Positions 1-9,876 of a stretch of 64,000 bases of DNA are shown one piece after another. Both the position numbers and the translations under genes were made by a program. The stretch's first letter is position 1, and each line of letters starts with the position of its first letter. The notes under the pieces were generated by a model, which was given only the letters and a program-made list of their open reading frames with translations, was not told the origin of the DNA and ran no database searches. This DNA comes from Methylophilus methylotrophus DSM 46235 = ATCC 53528 (GTDB lineage: Bacteria > Pseudomonadota > Gammaproteobacteria > Burkholderiales > Methylophilaceae): the NCBI RefSeq assembly GCF_000378225.1, contig NZ_KB905145.1, forward strand, positions 62,001 through 126,000, in the 5' to 3' direction.

Positions 1-4
1 CAAT

Positions 5-34
5 AAAGAAAACCCGCTAGCGGGGTTTTTTTCT
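5..34. terminator. Rho-independent terminator, bidirectional
   Basis: AAAACCCGC and GCGGGGTTTT form an almost loopless hairpin flanked by an A-tract on one side and a T-tract on the other, so it can stop transcription from either side. The stop codon of the minus-strand b-type cytochrome gene lies inside the hairpin, so the last codons of that gene are part of its own terminator. Confidence 0.75.
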
Positions 35-601
35 GGGAAAGGGTGTGTTTCGTTGGTCAAATCGCTCATCAATGCTACAAACGCGTTTGCAGCCGGTAAT
101 CATGGCCCAAATCAGATTGTCATGATTAATGATGCTTTCAAAAATCACGCCCAATACATGCACAACGACCACCCCTAGCCAGGTCCAGGTCACATAATGA
201 TGCAATACTTTACTCATCTCATCATCAATAAATCCCCAGCCGCTGTTGTACACAATACAGCCAGAACCTACAGCGACAATGCCCAGGCCCAGCATGGCAT
301 AAATGGCGATCGAACCGGTTGGGTTGTGGCCTATGTAGTGTCTGGCGGTGCCTTTTAAGAGTTTAAATAAGTGTTTGACTGCCCAGACCGGGTTCAGCGG
401 AAAGCTGCGGAAACTTGCGTAACCGGTGGCAACTAGACCCCAAATAATACGGGCGACGATGAGTGTGCCTGCCACATAGCCAGCATATGCGTGGTGTAGT
501 CTATCCCACATGGAGGCGTGAGTATAAAAAGCATATCCAAACGCCACCACCAGGGACCAATGAAAGATCCGTATGAACGGATCCCAGACATAACGTAACA
601 T
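17..601 (-). CDS. Cytochrome b561-type membrane protein, likely redox partner of cytochrome c''
   Basis: A 194-residue integral membrane protein with four hydrophobic segments (roughly residues 9-27, 38-58, 96-116 and 138-158). Several membrane His residues could be haem ligands (HW near 14, HH near 36 and 134, VHV near 148). This resembles the small cytochrome b561 / Ni-Fe hydrogenase b-subunit family, which moves electrons between the quinone pool and periplasmic carriers. The start lies 3 bases after the stop of the cytochrome c'' gene, so the two are cotranscribed, and the protein may reduce that cytochrome or be reduced by it. The gene ends inside a terminator hairpin. The family call is firm; the partner role is inferred from the operon. 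Confidence 0.8.
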   Translation of the reverse strand: MLRYVWDPFIRIFHWSLVVAFGYAFYTHASMWDRLHHAYAGYVAGTLIVARIIWGLVATGYASFRSFPLNPVWAVKHLFKLLKGTARHYIGHNPTGSIAIYAMLGLGIVAVGSGCIVYNSGWGFIDDEMSKVLHHYVTWTWLGVVVVHVLGVIFESIINHDNLIWAMITGCKRVCSIDERFDQRNTPFPRKKPR

Positions 602-604
602 CTA

Positions 605-1039
605 TTATTTGGTAGGCTTGGTTTCTGTCAACAAATAAGCAATGAAGTTAGCTTTTTCTGAAGGTGAGCAATCTGCACCCAGAATATCATTACAGTGTTT
701 GGTGAATTCGTCTTCTACTTTGTCGATATCTGTGAAGCGTTTGGTATTGACGCGTGGTGCCAGTGGTGGGATTTCTTTGCCGGTAACAATGTTTTTACCT
801 ACATTAGCCGGGTTATTGGTGTGACAAGATGCACACGCCGCTTCTTTGCCGCTTGGTGTTTTGAATTTGCGGTTGAAGAAAATTTTGCCATCAGTAATTG
901 AAGGCGCTTCATACATTGGATTGGCGGAGTGAGCGATATTGGTATATTTGTACACCAACTTTTCAGCGTTAGTCACGTCAGCCAATGCATGAGCAGAAAA
1001 TAAGACCCCGAATACGGCAATGATTGTTTTGATTTTCAT
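605..1039 (-). CDS. cycA: Cytochrome c'' (SHP-like monohaem cytochrome c)
   Basis: A 144-residue precursor with a 20-residue signal peptide ending ALA, leaving a 124-residue mature protein that starts DVTNAEK. It has one haem site, CASCH (mature Cys49, Cys52, His53). A second His at 95 sits next to Cys96, with another Cys at 104. This matches my recollection of M. methylophilus cytochrome c'', in which His95 is the axial ligand that detaches on reduction and Cys96-Cys104 form a disulfide. Relatives include the oxygen- or NO-binding SHP cytochromes. The AAGGAG Shine-Dalgarno lies 7 bases before the ATG. It leads an operon with the b-type cytochrome. The symbol cycA is from memory of the M. methylophilus literature. 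Confidence 0.88.
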   Translation of the reverse strand: MKIKTIIAVFGVLFSAHALADVTNAEKLVYKYTNIAHSANPMYEAPSITDGKIFFNRKFKTPSGKEAACASCHTNNPANVGKNIVTGKEIPPLAPRVNTKRFTDIDKVEDEFTKHCNDILGADCSPSEKANFIAYLLTETKPTK

Positions 1040-1114
1040 GGTAAAGCTCCTTGGTTGTTTTGAAAATATTCTATTGTTTTTATGTTAAGTAAATATGGCC
1101 TGCTTGTTATTGAT

Positions 1115-1145
1115 TTGTATTAAACGGTAAACACATTGTATTAAA
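1115..1145. repeat. Two direct 10-bp repeats in the cycA-mnmG divergent region
   Basis: TTGTATTAAA occurs at 1115-1124 and again at 1136-1145, exactly 21 bases apart, or two helical turns. They lie in the 205-bp region between the cytochrome c'' gene and mnmG, about 75 bases upstream of the cytochrome start. The spacing fits a tandem binding site for a response regulator, but no regulator can be named from the sequence. The region is A+T-rich, so chance similarity is possible. Confidence 0.35.
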
Positions 1146-1244
1146 TCACAGAATAGATGTAACAAATCAGTGAATTAAATGACCATTTGATTAGTTTACG
1201 CTAAAATCATAAATCTTTTTAAATCAAACAGTTCAAGATTCTTT

Positions 1245-3179
1245 ATGATGGACTTTCCTGATCGTTTCGATGTCATTGTGGTGGGTGGCGGCCATGCAGG
1301 CACTGAGGCCGCACTGGCGGCTGCTCGCATGGGTCAAAAAACCCTGCTGCTCAGCCATAACATTGAAACGCTGGGGCAAATGTCCTGTAATCCTTCTATT
1401 GGCGGGATCGGCAAGGGGCATTTGGTAAAGGAGGTGGATGCGCTTGGTGGCGCCATGGCAGCGGCTACAGATGAAGGTGGTATCCAATTCCGTATCTTGA
1501 ACTCCAGTAAAGGCCCGGCTGTGCGTGCGACCCGCGCACAGGCTGACCGTATCCTTTACAAAGCGGCTATCCGCCACCGACTCGAAAACCAACCTAATTT
1601 ATGGCTGTTCCAGCAGGCAGTCGACGATATTATCCTTGAGGGCGATAGAGCTGCTGGGGTGGTTACCCAAATTGGGCTGCGCTTTTATGCTAAATCTGTG
1701 GTGTTGACAGCGGGCACGTTCCTTGGCGGGTTGGTACATGTTGGATTGCAAAATTACAGCGCGGGACGCGCCGGAGATCCGCCAGCAATCTCACTGGCTG
1801 CGCGCTTGCGTGAAATTGGTCTCCCGGCTGGTCGCCTCAAAACGGGTACGCCGCCACGTATTGATGGACGCTCAATTGATTACAGTGTGATGACTGAGCA
1901 GCCTGGTGATACGCCGGTGCCAGTATTTTCGTTTTTGGGTCATGTAGCCCAGCATCCACAACAGTTGCCTTGTTGGATCACTCACACCAATCAGCAAACG
2001 CATGAAATTATTCGTAGCGGCCTGGATCGTTCTCCTATGTATACGGGTGTGATTGAGGGTGTGGGGCCGCGCTACTGCCCTTCGGTAGAAGACAAGATAC
2101 ATCGCTTTGCCGACAAAGAGTCGCACCAGGTCTTTCTGGAGCCTGAAGGTTTAACCACTCACGAAATTTATCCTAATGGAATATCGACCAGTCTGCCATT
2201 TGATATCCAGTTAGCGCTGGTACGTTCTATCCGTGGTTTGGAGAATGCACATATCTTGCGCCCCGGATATGCTATTGAATACGACTACTACGACCCAAGA
2301 GGCCTAAAGTCGACTCTAGAAACAAAGACGATTCGCGGGCTGTTTTTTGCTGGCCAAATAAACGGTACGACGGGTTATGAAGAGGCTGCAGCACAAGGTT
2401 TATTAGCGGGGGCAAATGCTGCTTTGTATGCGCAAGATAAAGACGGTTGGTGCCCCTCCCGTGAACAAGCTTACCTAGGTGTGTTGGTTGATGACCTGAT
2501 TACCACGGGGGTTAATGAACCGTACCGTATGTTCACTAGCCGTGCCGAATACCGGTTGCAGTTACGTGAAGACAATGCTGATATGCGTCTTACCGAAAAA
2601 GGCCGTGAGTTGGGTTTGGTGGATGATATCCGTTGGGAAGCTTTTTGCAAAAAGCAGGAAGCGGTTGCGCGTGAGCAAGCCAGGTTAAAACGCACCTTCT
2701 TGCAGCCAGATAACGGCCAGCCTGCGGGTCAAAATAAAATTGTTTCACGTGAAACACAGGAAGCGACTTTTGGTAAGGTGCTTGAGCATGAGTATTCCCT
2801 GTTTGAATTATTGCGTCGCCCTGAAGTCACGTATCAATCACTGCTGACTATTGTCCCCTCCCCCGAATTATTGGCTGAGGATGTGTTGGAACAGGTTGAG
2901 ATTGCTGCCAAATACCAAGGTTATATTGATCGCCAGAATGAAGAGATCGCCCGTCAGAAAAATAGCGAGCACATCAAACTGGGGGAGGCGATTGATTATA
3001 ATGATGTGCATGGCCTAAGTAATGAGGCGCGGCAAAAGTTGCTGTCACAAAAACCTGAAACCATTGGGCAGGCAAGTCGGATACAGGGTATTACACCCGC
3101 CACCATTTCACTATTGCTGGTGTATCTCAAGCGCAAACAGAAAAAACAGAGCCAGTCGGGCGATATTGCTGCAGCATAA
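1245..3179 (+). CDS. mnmG: tRNA uridine-5-carboxymethylaminomethyl modification enzyme MnmG (GidA)
   Basis: With MnmE this FAD protein makes the cmnm5 group on the wobble uridine of several tRNAs. The dinucleotide-binding motif GGGHAG is at residues 14-19, followed by the conserved [15 protein letters not shown] segment near residue 46. The 644-residue length is normal. The start could be either of two adjacent ATG codons (1245 or 1248); no strong ribosome site distinguishes them. The stop overlaps the rsmG start by one base (TAATG), and mnmG-rsmG-parA-parB form one tight group. The coding sequence contains a perfect parS site at 2741-2756, translated as part of Val-Ser-Arg-Glu-Thr. Confidence 0.97.
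   Translation: MMDFPDRFDVIVVGGGHAGTEAALAAARMGQKTLLLSHNIETLGQMSCNPSIGGIGKGHLVKEVDALGGAMAAATDEGGIQFRILNSSKGPAVRATRAQADRILYKAAIRHRLENQPNLWLFQQAVDDIILEGDRAAGVVTQIGLRFYAKSVVLTAGTFLGGLVHVGLQNYSAGRAGDPPAISLAARLREIGLPAGRLKTGTPPRIDGRSIDYSVMTEQPGDTPVPVFSFLGHVAQHPQQLPCWITHTNQQTHEIIRSGLDRSPMYTGVIEGVGPRYCPSVEDKIHRFADKESHQVFLEPEGLTTHEIYPNGISTSLPFDIQLALVRSIRGLENAHILRPGYAIEYDYYDPRGLKSTLETKTIRGLFFAGQINGTTGYEEAAAQGLLAGANAALYAQDKDGWCPSREQAYLGVLVDDLITTGVNEPYRMFTSRAEYRLQLREDNADMRLTEKGRELGLVDDIRWEAFCKKQEAVAREQARLKRTFLQPDNGQPAGQNKIVSRETQEATFGKVLEHEYSLFELLRRPEVTYQSLLTIVPSPELLAEDVLEQVEIAAKYQGYIDRQNEEIARQKNSEHIKLGEAIDYNDVHGLSNEARQKLLSQKPETIGQASRIQGITPATISLLLVYLKRKQKKQSQSGDIAAA
2741..2756. other. parS centromere-like site inside mnmG
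   Basis: TGTTTCACGTGAAACA is an exact copy of the 16-bp palindromic chromosomal parS consensus bound by Spo0J/ParB proteins. It lies about 1.85 kb upstream of the parB start, in the same gene cluster, as is usual for chromosomal parABS systems. I found no second perfect copy in the window. The site is entirely coding within mnmG. Confidence 0.93.
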
Positions 3180-3805
3180 TGGATTATTTGGCCTCACAAT
3201 TGGCTTCTGGAGTAGAGGCTTTGAATTTGCACTCTGTAGTGACGGCAGAGATGCAAGCACAATGCCTGGCCTACCTTACGTTGTTGCAAAAATGGAATAA
3301 AGTTTATAACCTGACCGCGGTGCGTGACCCACAGGAAATGCTAGTGTTGCATTTGCTAGATAGTCTCAGTGTTTTACCTTATATTGAAGCGGGAAACTTG
3401 CTGGATGTGGGTAGTGGCGGCGGTTTGCCTGGATTGGTCATCGCCATCACCCGTCCTGATGTACAGGTCACAACGATAGACACCGTTCAGAAAAAAGCCA
3501 TATTTATGCGACAGGTTAAAGCGGAGCTTGGCTTGTCCAATGCGCAAGTAGTGCATGGACGGGTGGAGGCTTTTATGCCAGTCTCACCTTTTAAGCAGGT
3601 GATTTCGCGGGCTTTTTCGGATATTGCCTTGTTTAAGCAATTGACGGCACATTTAATGGCTCCACATGGGCGTTGGTTGGCGATGAAGGGTTTGGTGCCA
3701 ACCGAGGAGTTGCAGTTGGCTGGAGTCCAGCCCAAAGAGGTCATTCGTTTGCAAGTGCCTAACTTGCAGGCGGAAAGACATTTAATTGTGTTTGAGAATA
3801 CATAA
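3179..3805 (+). CDS. rsmG: 16S rRNA (guanine-N7) methyltransferase RsmG (GidB)
   Basis: This SAM-dependent enzyme makes m7G527 in 16S rRNA. Its 208 residues fit the family. It shows the motif LLDVGSGGGLPGLV (near residue 75), which binds SAM, and the upstream KWNKVYNLTA segment typical of GidB. It is translationally coupled on both sides, overlapping the mnmG stop by one base and its own stop overlapping the parA start by one base. Loss of RsmG is known in other bacteria to give low-level streptomycin resistance. Confidence 0.96.
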   Translation: MDYLASQLASGVEALNLHSVVTAEMQAQCLAYLTLLQKWNKVYNLTAVRDPQEMLVLHLLDSLSVLPYIEAGNLLDVGSGGGLPGLVIAITRPDVQVTTIDTVQKKAIFMRQVKAELGLSNAQVVHGRVEAFMPVSPFKQVISRAFSDIALFKQLTAHLMAPHGRWLAMKGLVPTEELQLAGVQPKEVIRLQVPNLQAERHLIVFENT

Positions 3806-4566
3806 TGAAAATAATAGCAATCACCAACCAAAAAGGGGGCGTCGGTAAAACGACCACTTGTGTTAACTTGGCAGCAAGTTTGGCTGAACACGGCAAAAAA
3901 GTATTGTTGGTTGATTTGGATCCGCAAGGGAATGCCAGTACTGGGAGTGGCATTGATAAAGCGCACTTGAAGGATAGTATTTATCAGGTGCTGATTGGCA
4001 ACAAGACGCTGCCGGAAGTGGTCATTCATGCAGAAGCAGCAAAATTTGATGTTGCACCCTCTAACCGCGATCTGGCGGGTGCGGAGGTGGAGTTGGTTAA
4101 TGAGATGGCGCGTGAAACGCGGTTGAAAAATGCGATTCTCAAACTGGGTGACCAGGCATACGATTTTGTATTGCTGGATTGTCCGCCTTCTTTAAATCTG
4201 GTAACGGTGAATGCCTTGACCGCGGCACATTCAGTCATGATCCCCATGCAGTGTGAGTATTATGCGCTGGAAGGTTTGTCTGATTTGGTCAATACGGTCA
4301 AGAAAGTGCGCGCTCACTTGAATCCAGTGCTGGAGATTGAAGGTTTGTTACGCACCATGTTTGATAACCGCAACATGCTGGCGCAGCAAGTTTCCGCGCA
4401 ATTGGTGAACCATTTTGGTAAGAAAGTCTACCAGACGATTATCCCGCGCAATGTCAGATTGGCAGAGGCACCCAGTTATGGTATGCCAGTATTGTTATAT
4501 GACCGCTCTTCCAAGGGCGCGCAAGCCTATCTTGAGCTTGCACAAGAAATTATTCAAAAAAACTAA
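3805..4566 (+). CDS. parA: Chromosome partitioning ATPase ParA (Soj)
   Basis: This 253-residue Walker-type ATPase positions the chromosome origin region together with ParB bound at parS. The deviant Walker A motif KGGVGKTT is at residues 10-17, and the DLDPQGNAS (switch I) and LLDCPPSL (Walker B) motifs follow. There is no N-terminal HTH, so this is the small chromosomal Soj type rather than a plasmid ParA. Its ATG overlaps the rsmG stop, and parB follows after 38 bases. Confidence 0.96.
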   Translation: MKIIAITNQKGGVGKTTTCVNLAASLAEHGKKVLLVDLDPQGNASTGSGIDKAHLKDSIYQVLIGNKTLPEVVIHAEAAKFDVAPSNRDLAGAEVELVNEMARETRLKNAILKLGDQAYDFVLLDCPPSLNLVTVNALTAAHSVMIPMQCEYYALEGLSDLVNTVKKVRAHLNPVLEIEGLLRTMFDNRNMLAQQVSAQLVNHFGKKVYQTIIPRNVRLAEAPSYGMPVLLYDRSSKGAQAYLELAQEIIQKN

Positions 4567-4604
4567 AGCAGATATTTTGACACTCATGACAAGGAAGCAG
4601 CAGT

Positions 4605-5465
4605 ATGGTGAAGCCTAAGGGACTTGGACGCGGACTCGACGCATTGTTATCGGGGGATACAGAAACCATTGCCCAGTCGGACATGTTGCGCACCCTGCCC
4701 GTTAGCCAGTTGCAACCAGGTAAATACCAGCCCCGTTCCTACATGAATGAGGAGGCCTTGCAAACGCTGGCGGATTCGATTGCAGCGCAAGGCATCATGC
4801 AGCCTATCCTGGTGAGGGAAATCGGGCCGGAAAAATTTGAAATCATTGCCGGTGAACGCCGCTGGCGTGCTTCACAAAAAGCTGGTCTCACAGAAGTGCC
4901 AGTACTGGTACGGGAAATTGCGGATGAAGCAGCCCTGGCGATGGCGCTCATTGAAAACATTCAGCGTGAAGATTTAAATCCGTTAGAAGAAGCGATGGGT
5001 ATCAAGCGATTGATTGATGAGTTTGACATGACGCATGAAAAAGCCGCAGAAGCGGTTGGTCGCTCCCGTGTGGCAGTCTCCAACCTGCTGCGTTTGTTAA
5101 CGCTGACGCCTATGGTGCAGGACATGTTGCTGGATAACCAGATTGACATGGGTCACGCTCGCGCCCTGGTGGGCATTGAACCCGCCCAGCAGATTCTGTT
5201 GGCAAATAAAGTAGTTCAGGATGGATTGTCAGTACGCGAGATAGAGCGCTTAATTCAAACCGAGCCGGTTAGTGGTAAAAAGGCCAAGACTGCGGTACAT
5301 CCTGATGTGGCTACCTTGCAAAATCAATTGAGCGAACAGCTGGGCGCAGAGGTTGCGATCAGCAGCAAGGCGAATGGCGCTGGCATCCTGAAGTTGAGTT
5401 TTTCAAACCTTGATCAATTAGATGATTGGATAGCAAAACTGACTGGTAATAGCCTGAAATCGTGA
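4605..5465 (+). CDS. parB: Chromosome partitioning protein ParB (Spo0J)
   Basis: A 286-residue parS-binding CTP switch protein. The N-terminal part has the QPGKYQPR box and the GERRWRASQKAGL motif (near residue 83) of the CTPase domain. The central HTH region is around ENIQREDLNPLEEA and EAVGRSRVAVSNLLRL. The C-terminal dimerisation domain follows residue 230. The cognate parS site is within mnmG at 2741-2756. The gene is followed by 148 non-coding bases and then the ATP synthase operon. Confidence 0.96.
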   Translation: MVKPKGLGRGLDALLSGDTETIAQSDMLRTLPVSQLQPGKYQPRSYMNEEALQTLADSIAAQGIMQPILVREIGPEKFEIIAGERRWRASQKAGLTEVPVLVREIADEAALAMALIENIQREDLNPLEEAMGIKRLIDEFDMTHEKAAEAVGRSRVAVSNLLRLLTLTPMVQDMLLDNQIDMGHARALVGIEPAQQILLANKVVQDGLSVREIERLIQTEPVSGKKAKTAVHPDVATLQNQLSEQLGAEVAISSKANGAGILKLSFSNLDQLDDWIAKLTGNSLKS

Positions 5466-5537
5466 GTGAAATCACGTATAGAGTACCAAGCCATAGATTT
5501 TTGTAGCACATTCAGACAGTTAACGCCTGTTTGGTGC

Positions 5538-5566
5538 TTGACTTCGGCCTGTGAATAATTCAAAAT
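5538..5566 (+). promoter_or_regulatory. Candidate sigma-70 promoter of the atp operon
   Basis: TTGACT at 5538-5543 and CAAAAT at 5561-5566 are separated by 17 bases and lie 48 bases upstream of the atpI start, in the only sizeable gap before the nine-gene operon. The -35 matches the consensus at 5 of 6 positions and the -10 at 4 of 6. Confidence 0.45.
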
Positions 5567-5613
5567 CTCGCGTCTTTGTAGTATTTTGCCTTGAAATTTA
5601 GCGGTCAAACCCC

Positions 5614-6006
5614 ATGAGCGGTCAAGAAAACCCAGCGGCTGGCGTGTCGCTTTATCGCAACATGCTGCGCTGGCAAGTCATGGCGACCATGGCTGTCACG
5701 TTGCTTGCGTATGCTGCGGCTGGTTTGCCGGCAGCACTGTCAGCTTTCATGGGTGGTGTTTCTGTGGTGGTTGGAGCATGGTTTGCGACAAAAATTGCAG
5801 AAAAAGGCCGGTCAAAAACAGACCCGACGGCGGTTTTACTCAATTTACTCAAGGCTGAAGCAGTAAAAATTTTAATCATCGCGATTATCCTGTTTGTGGT
5901 TTTCAAGCTGTATCAGGCACTGGTTCCCTTTGCACTGATTGCAGGCCTGGCAGCTGCAGCGCTTTTTTCTGGCGCGGCGCTGGCAAAATCACAAGCGAAT
6001 GTGTAG
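5614..6006 (+). CDS. atpI: ATP synthase accessory protein AtpI
   Basis: A 130-residue membrane protein with four predicted helices, matching the AtpI family that helps assemble or stabilise the c-ring. It is first in the operon and followed after 29 bases by atpB. The sequence is divergent between species, so the call rests largely on position, size and the hydrophobic pattern with a basic KIAEKGRSKTDP loop between helices 2 and 3. Confidence 0.88.
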   Translation: MSGQENPAAGVSLYRNMLRWQVMATMAVTLLAYAAAGLPAALSAFMGGVSVVVGAWFATKIAEKGRSKTDPTAVLLNLLKAEAVKILIIAIILFVVFKLYQALVPFALIAGLAAAALFSGAALAKSQANV

Positions 6007-6035
6007 ACCAGTTAACTTAAAAATAGTTTGAAAAT

Positions 6036-6872
6036 ATGACAACCGAACACGCACAACACGCAGAACTGACCCCTTCTGAATATATCGCGCACCATTTGAG
6101 CTTTAATGCCCAGGGTGTCAACGGTAATGCAACTTCTGAAGGTTTTTGGGTGCTGCACTACGATACTTTGTTGACGTCCGTTGTGCTGGGCTTGCTGGTA
6201 ATGGGCCTGATCTGGTGGGTGGCGCGTGGCGCAACCGCCGGTGTGCCAACCAAGCGTCAGGCGTTTGTTGAATTGTTATTCGGTTTTGTCGATGACCAGG
6301 TTAAAAACATTTTCCACGGTAACCGTCATTCCTTTATTGCGCCGGCTGCACTGACCGTGTTTGTTTGGGTGCTGGTCATGAATGCGATGGACTTCCTGCC
6401 GGTAGACCACGTAGCAAATGTTGCATCAGCAATTGGTGGCGAGCATACCAAATGGCGTATCGTACCTACTTCTGACATTAACACCACGTTTGCTTTGGCA
6501 TTGGCGGTGTGGTTCCTGATGATTTTCTTCTCTATCAAAGCCAAAGGCCTGGGTGGCTGGATTCACGAATTGTTCTGTGCGCCATTTGGTAGCAATCCTT
6601 TGGTGTGGCCTGCCAACTTCCTGTTCAATCTGATTGAATACGTTTCAAAATCACTTTCTCACTCATTGCGTCTGTTTGGTAACATGTACGCCGGTGAAAT
6701 CATCTTCTTGCTGTTGGGTATGTGGGCTGCCACTGGCCTGACTGGTACCGTTGCCGGTGCTGTACTGGGTGCTGGATGGTCTATCTTCCACATCCTGATT
6801 GTGGCCTTGCAAGCGTTTATTTTCATGATGCTGACTGTGGTCTACCTGGCCATGGCGCATGAATCGCACTAA
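6036..6872 (+). CDS. atpB: ATP synthase Fo subunit a
   Basis: The 278-residue stator subunit that forms the proton half-channels against the c-ring. The essential arginine is at position 212 in [17 protein letters not shown]. Five to six hydrophobic helices are visible, with the last ending [10 protein letters not shown]. The length is slightly above the E. coli protein, mostly in the periplasmic loop after residue 120. Confidence 0.97.
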   Translation: MTTEHAQHAELTPSEYIAHHLSFNAQGVNGNATSEGFWVLHYDTLLTSVVLGLLVMGLIWWVARGATAGVPTKRQAFVELLFGFVDDQVKNIFHGNRHSFIAPAALTVFVWVLVMNAMDFLPVDHVANVASAIGGEHTKWRIVPTSDINTTFALALAVWFLMIFFSIKAKGLGGWIHELFCAPFGSNPLVWPANFLFNLIEYVSKSLSHSLRLFGNMYAGEIIFLLLGMWAATGLTGTVAGAVLGAGWSIFHILIVALQAFIFMMLTVVYLAMAHESH

Positions 6873-6919
6873 TTTTTAACTTTGTCGTTGTTTTAATTCT
6901 TTATAAGAGAGGGTATTAA

Positions 6920-7186
<267 letters not shown>

Positions 7187-7264
7187 TTTTTACTCGGTTA
7201 TCTCCGCCCGGTAGGGTTTAAGGTCTGCTTAAACCTTTCAACCAATCAGTATGATGGATCCAAA

Positions 7265-7735
7265 ATGAATATTAATTTCACACTCATCGCGCAAGCTATC
7301 GCATTTGCAGTGTTGATCTGGTTCACGGTGAAATTCGTTTGGCCACCGCTGTTAAAAGCGATTGAAACACGCCAAAAGGAAATCGCAGATGGTTTGGCTG
7401 CTGCCCAAGAAGGCAAAAGTGCCCTGGAAGTGGCTGCCAAAAAATCTGAAACCACATTGAACGAGGCCAAACAAAAGGCAAGTGAGATCATTGGGCAAGC
7501 CGAAAAACGTGCCGCTCAAATCATTGATGAAGCCAAGGCGAATGCCAAAGCTGAAGGTGATCGCATTATTGCCGGTGCCAAAGCTGAAATCGATCAGGAA
7601 GTAAACCGTGCCAAAGAAGGTCTGCGTGCACAGGTTTCAACACTGGCTGTGGCTGGTGCAGAAAAAATCCTGCGTAAAGAGATTGACGCTAAAGCACACA
7701 GCGAAATGTTGGCTAAACTCGCTGCGGAACTTTAA
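7265..7735 (+). CDS. atpF: ATP synthase Fo subunit b
   Basis: A 156-residue peripheral stalk subunit with one N-terminal membrane helix (residues 5-25, ending KFVWPP). It is followed by a long charged, alanine-rich helix (residues 30-150) expected to dimerise and reach the delta subunit. The length is the same as in E. coli. The gene follows a 78-base gap after atpE, the largest gap in the first half of the operon. Confidence 0.96.
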   Translation: MNINFTLIAQAIAFAVLIWFTVKFVWPPLLKAIETRQKEIADGLAAAQEGKSALEVAAKKSETTLNEAKQKASEIIGQAEKRAAQIIDEAKANAKAEGDRIIAGAKAEIDQEVNRAKEGLRAQVSTLAVAGAEKILRKEIDAKAHSEMLAKLAAEL

Positions 7736-7752
7736 GGTAAAAGGGATAAAAC

Positions 7753-8289
7753 ATGGCTGAACTCTCAACCATTGCAAGGCCTTACGCTGTGGCTTGCTAC
7801 AAGCTCGGCAAAGAAAAAAAGGCATTGGTAAAATGGTCTGAAATGTTGGCGTTGGCCGCGGCTGTCGCAGCAAATGACCAAATGAAAACCCTGATTGATG
7901 ACCCCAAGCTGAATGCCGCTGATATTGAAGCCGCATTCCTTAAAGTCTGTGGCGACAATCTTAACGAGCATGGTCAAAATTTGATCAAGACCTTGGTTGA
8001 ATATGGCCGTTTATCCTTATTGCCTGCCATTGCTGAAGCTTTTGAGGCTTTGAAAGCGCAAGATGAAGGCACCTTGGACGCACAAATCATTGCCGCTGCC
8101 AAAATCACGGCAACGCAAACCAAAGATTTGGTAAAACGTCTGGAAGCCAAGTTCGGCAAGAAAATTGAAGCAAGCGTTTCCGTTGATCCGGAAATCATCG
8201 GCGGCATCAAAATTATTGTTGGCGACACCGTTATCGACGCGTCTGTCCAAGGTCAGTTACAAAATTTAGCCTATACGCTCACAGCATAA
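7753..8289 (+). CDS. atpH: ATP synthase F1 subunit delta
   Basis: A 178-residue subunit that links the b dimer to the top of the alpha3beta3 head. It starts MAELSTIARPYAVACYKLGKE, the typical helical N-terminus. It ends with the conserved PEIIGGIKIIVGDTVIDASV segment. It sits between atpF and atpA with gaps of 17 and 16 bases. Confidence 0.96.
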   Translation: MAELSTIARPYAVACYKLGKEKKALVKWSEMLALAAAVAANDQMKTLIDDPKLNAADIEAAFLKVCGDNLNEHGQNLIKTLVEYGRLSLLPAIAEAFEALKAQDEGTLDAQIIAAAKITATQTKDLVKRLEAKFGKKIEASVSVDPEIIGGIKIIVGDTVIDASVQGQLQNLAYTLTA

Positions 8290-8305
8290 GGCATAGGAGA
8301 ATTAA

Positions 8306-9847
8306 ATGCAGTTATCTACATCAGAGATTAGCGAGCTTATTAAGAGCCGTTTGGAAAACTTCTCTACTTCTGCGGAAGCCCGTACTCAGGGTACCGTGAT
8401 TTCCGTGACAGATGGCATTGTGCGTATTCATGGTCTGTCCAACGTGATGTCTGGCGAGATGATTGAGTTTCCAGGCAACACATTCGGTCTGGCATTGAAC
8501 CTGGAGCGCGATTCCGTGGGTGCGGTGGTGCTGGGTGATTATGAGCACATTACAGAAGGCGATACATGTAAATGTACAGGCCGTATTCTTGAAGTGCCAG
8601 TCGGTCCAGAGCTGATTGGTCGCGTGGTGAACGCTTTGGGTCAGCCTATTGATGGCAAAGGTCCAGTCAACGCCAAGCTGACAGACAAAATTGAAAAAAT
8701 TGCGCCAGGCGTGATTGCACGTAAATCCGTGTCACAGCCAGTGCAAACCGGTTTGAAGTCTATTGACTCCATGGTGCCGGTTGGTCGTGGTCAGCGTGAG
8801 TTGATCATTGGTGACCGCCAGACTGGTAAAACAGCGGTTGCGGTCGATGCCATCATCAACCAAAAAGGTCAGAATATGACTTGTATCTACGTTGCGGTTG
8901 GCCAGAAGGCTTCTACCATTGCCAACGTAGTACGTAAACTGGAAGAGCACGGCGCGATGGCTTACACCATCGTGGTAGCAGCTTCAGCTTCCGACTCTGC
9001 AGCCCTGCAATTCCTGGCACCTTATGCGGGTTGTACGATGGGTGAATACTTCCGTGACCGTGGCCAAGATGCATTGATCGTATACGATGACTTGTCCAAA
9101 CAAGCGGTTGCATACCGTCAGATTTCCTTGTTGCTACGTCGTCCACCAGGCCGTGAAGCTTACCCAGGTGACGTGTTCTACATCCACTCACGTCTGCTGG
9201 AGCGTGCTGCTCGCGTGAACGAAGAGTATGTTGAAAATTTCACTAACGGTGAAGTTAAAGGTAAAACTGGTTCATTGACAGCATTGCCAGTGATTGAAAC
9301 ACAAGCTGGTGACGTATCTGCATTCGTTCCAACCAACGTGATTTCGATTACCGATGGCCAGATCTTCCTGGAAACTGACTTGTTCAACGCGGGTGTTCGT
9401 CCTGCTATCAACGCCGGTATCTCTGTATCCCGCGTGGGTGGTGCAGCGCAAACCAAAATCATCAAAAAACTGGGTGGTGGTGTTCGCCTGGCATTGGCGC
9501 AGTATCGTGAACTGGCTGCGTTTGCGCAGTTTGCTTCTGACCTGGATGAGGCGACCCGTAAACAACTGGATCGCGGTCGCATGTTTACCGAATTGATGAA
9601 GCAGGCTCAATATGCACCATTGAACGTGGCAAACATGGGCGTGAGCTTGTTTGCAGCTAACAAAGGTTACTTCGATGACGTACCAACCAACAAGGTACTG
9701 GCTTTCGAAAGTGCATTGCATGGTTTCTTGAACTCTAAGTACAAGAACATCATGGATGCCATCGAATCGAGCAAAGATCTGAGCGGTGACAACGAGAAGG
9801 CATTGGAAGCTGCGATTCAAGATTTCAAAGCAACTAACGCTTATTAA
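8306..9847 (+). CDS. atpA: ATP synthase F1 subunit alpha
   Basis: A 513-residue subunit, the same length as the E. coli protein. The P-loop GDRQTGKT is at residues 169-176. The conserved segments [20 protein letters not shown] and [17 protein letters not shown] follow. Alpha binds nucleotide without turnover and shapes the catalytic sites on beta. An AGGAG ribosome site precedes the ATG. Confidence 0.98.
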   Translation: MQLSTSEISELIKSRLENFSTSAEARTQGTVISVTDGIVRIHGLSNVMSGEMIEFPGNTFGLALNLERDSVGAVVLGDYEHITEGDTCKCTGRILEVPVGPELIGRVVNALGQPIDGKGPVNAKLTDKIEKIAPGVIARKSVSQPVQTGLKSIDSMVPVGRGQRELIIGDRQTGKTAVAVDAIINQKGQNMTCIYVAVGQKASTIANVVRKLEEHGAMAYTIVVAASASDSAALQFLAPYAGCTMGEYFRDRGQDALIVYDDLSKQAVAYRQISLLLRRPPGREAYPGDVFYIHSRLLERAARVNEEYVENFTNGEVKGKTGSLTALPVIETQAGDVSAFVPTNVISITDGQIFLETDLFNAGVRPAINAGISVSRVGGAAQTKIIKKLGGGVRLALAQYRELAAFAQFASDLDEATRKQLDRGRMFTELMKQAQYAPLNVANMGVSLFAANKGYFDDVPTNKVLAFESALHGFLNSKYKNIMDAIESSKDLSGDNEKALEAAIQDFKATNAY

Positions 9848-9876
9848 TCTCTGACACTTCGACTTAGGAACCTAAT

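Noticed and set aside
1040-5613. Replication origin near mnmG-parAB
   Set aside because: No dnaA, rpmH or rnpA gene and no cluster of DnaA boxes is present. A single TGTGGATAA at about 16374 is within a gene and alone.
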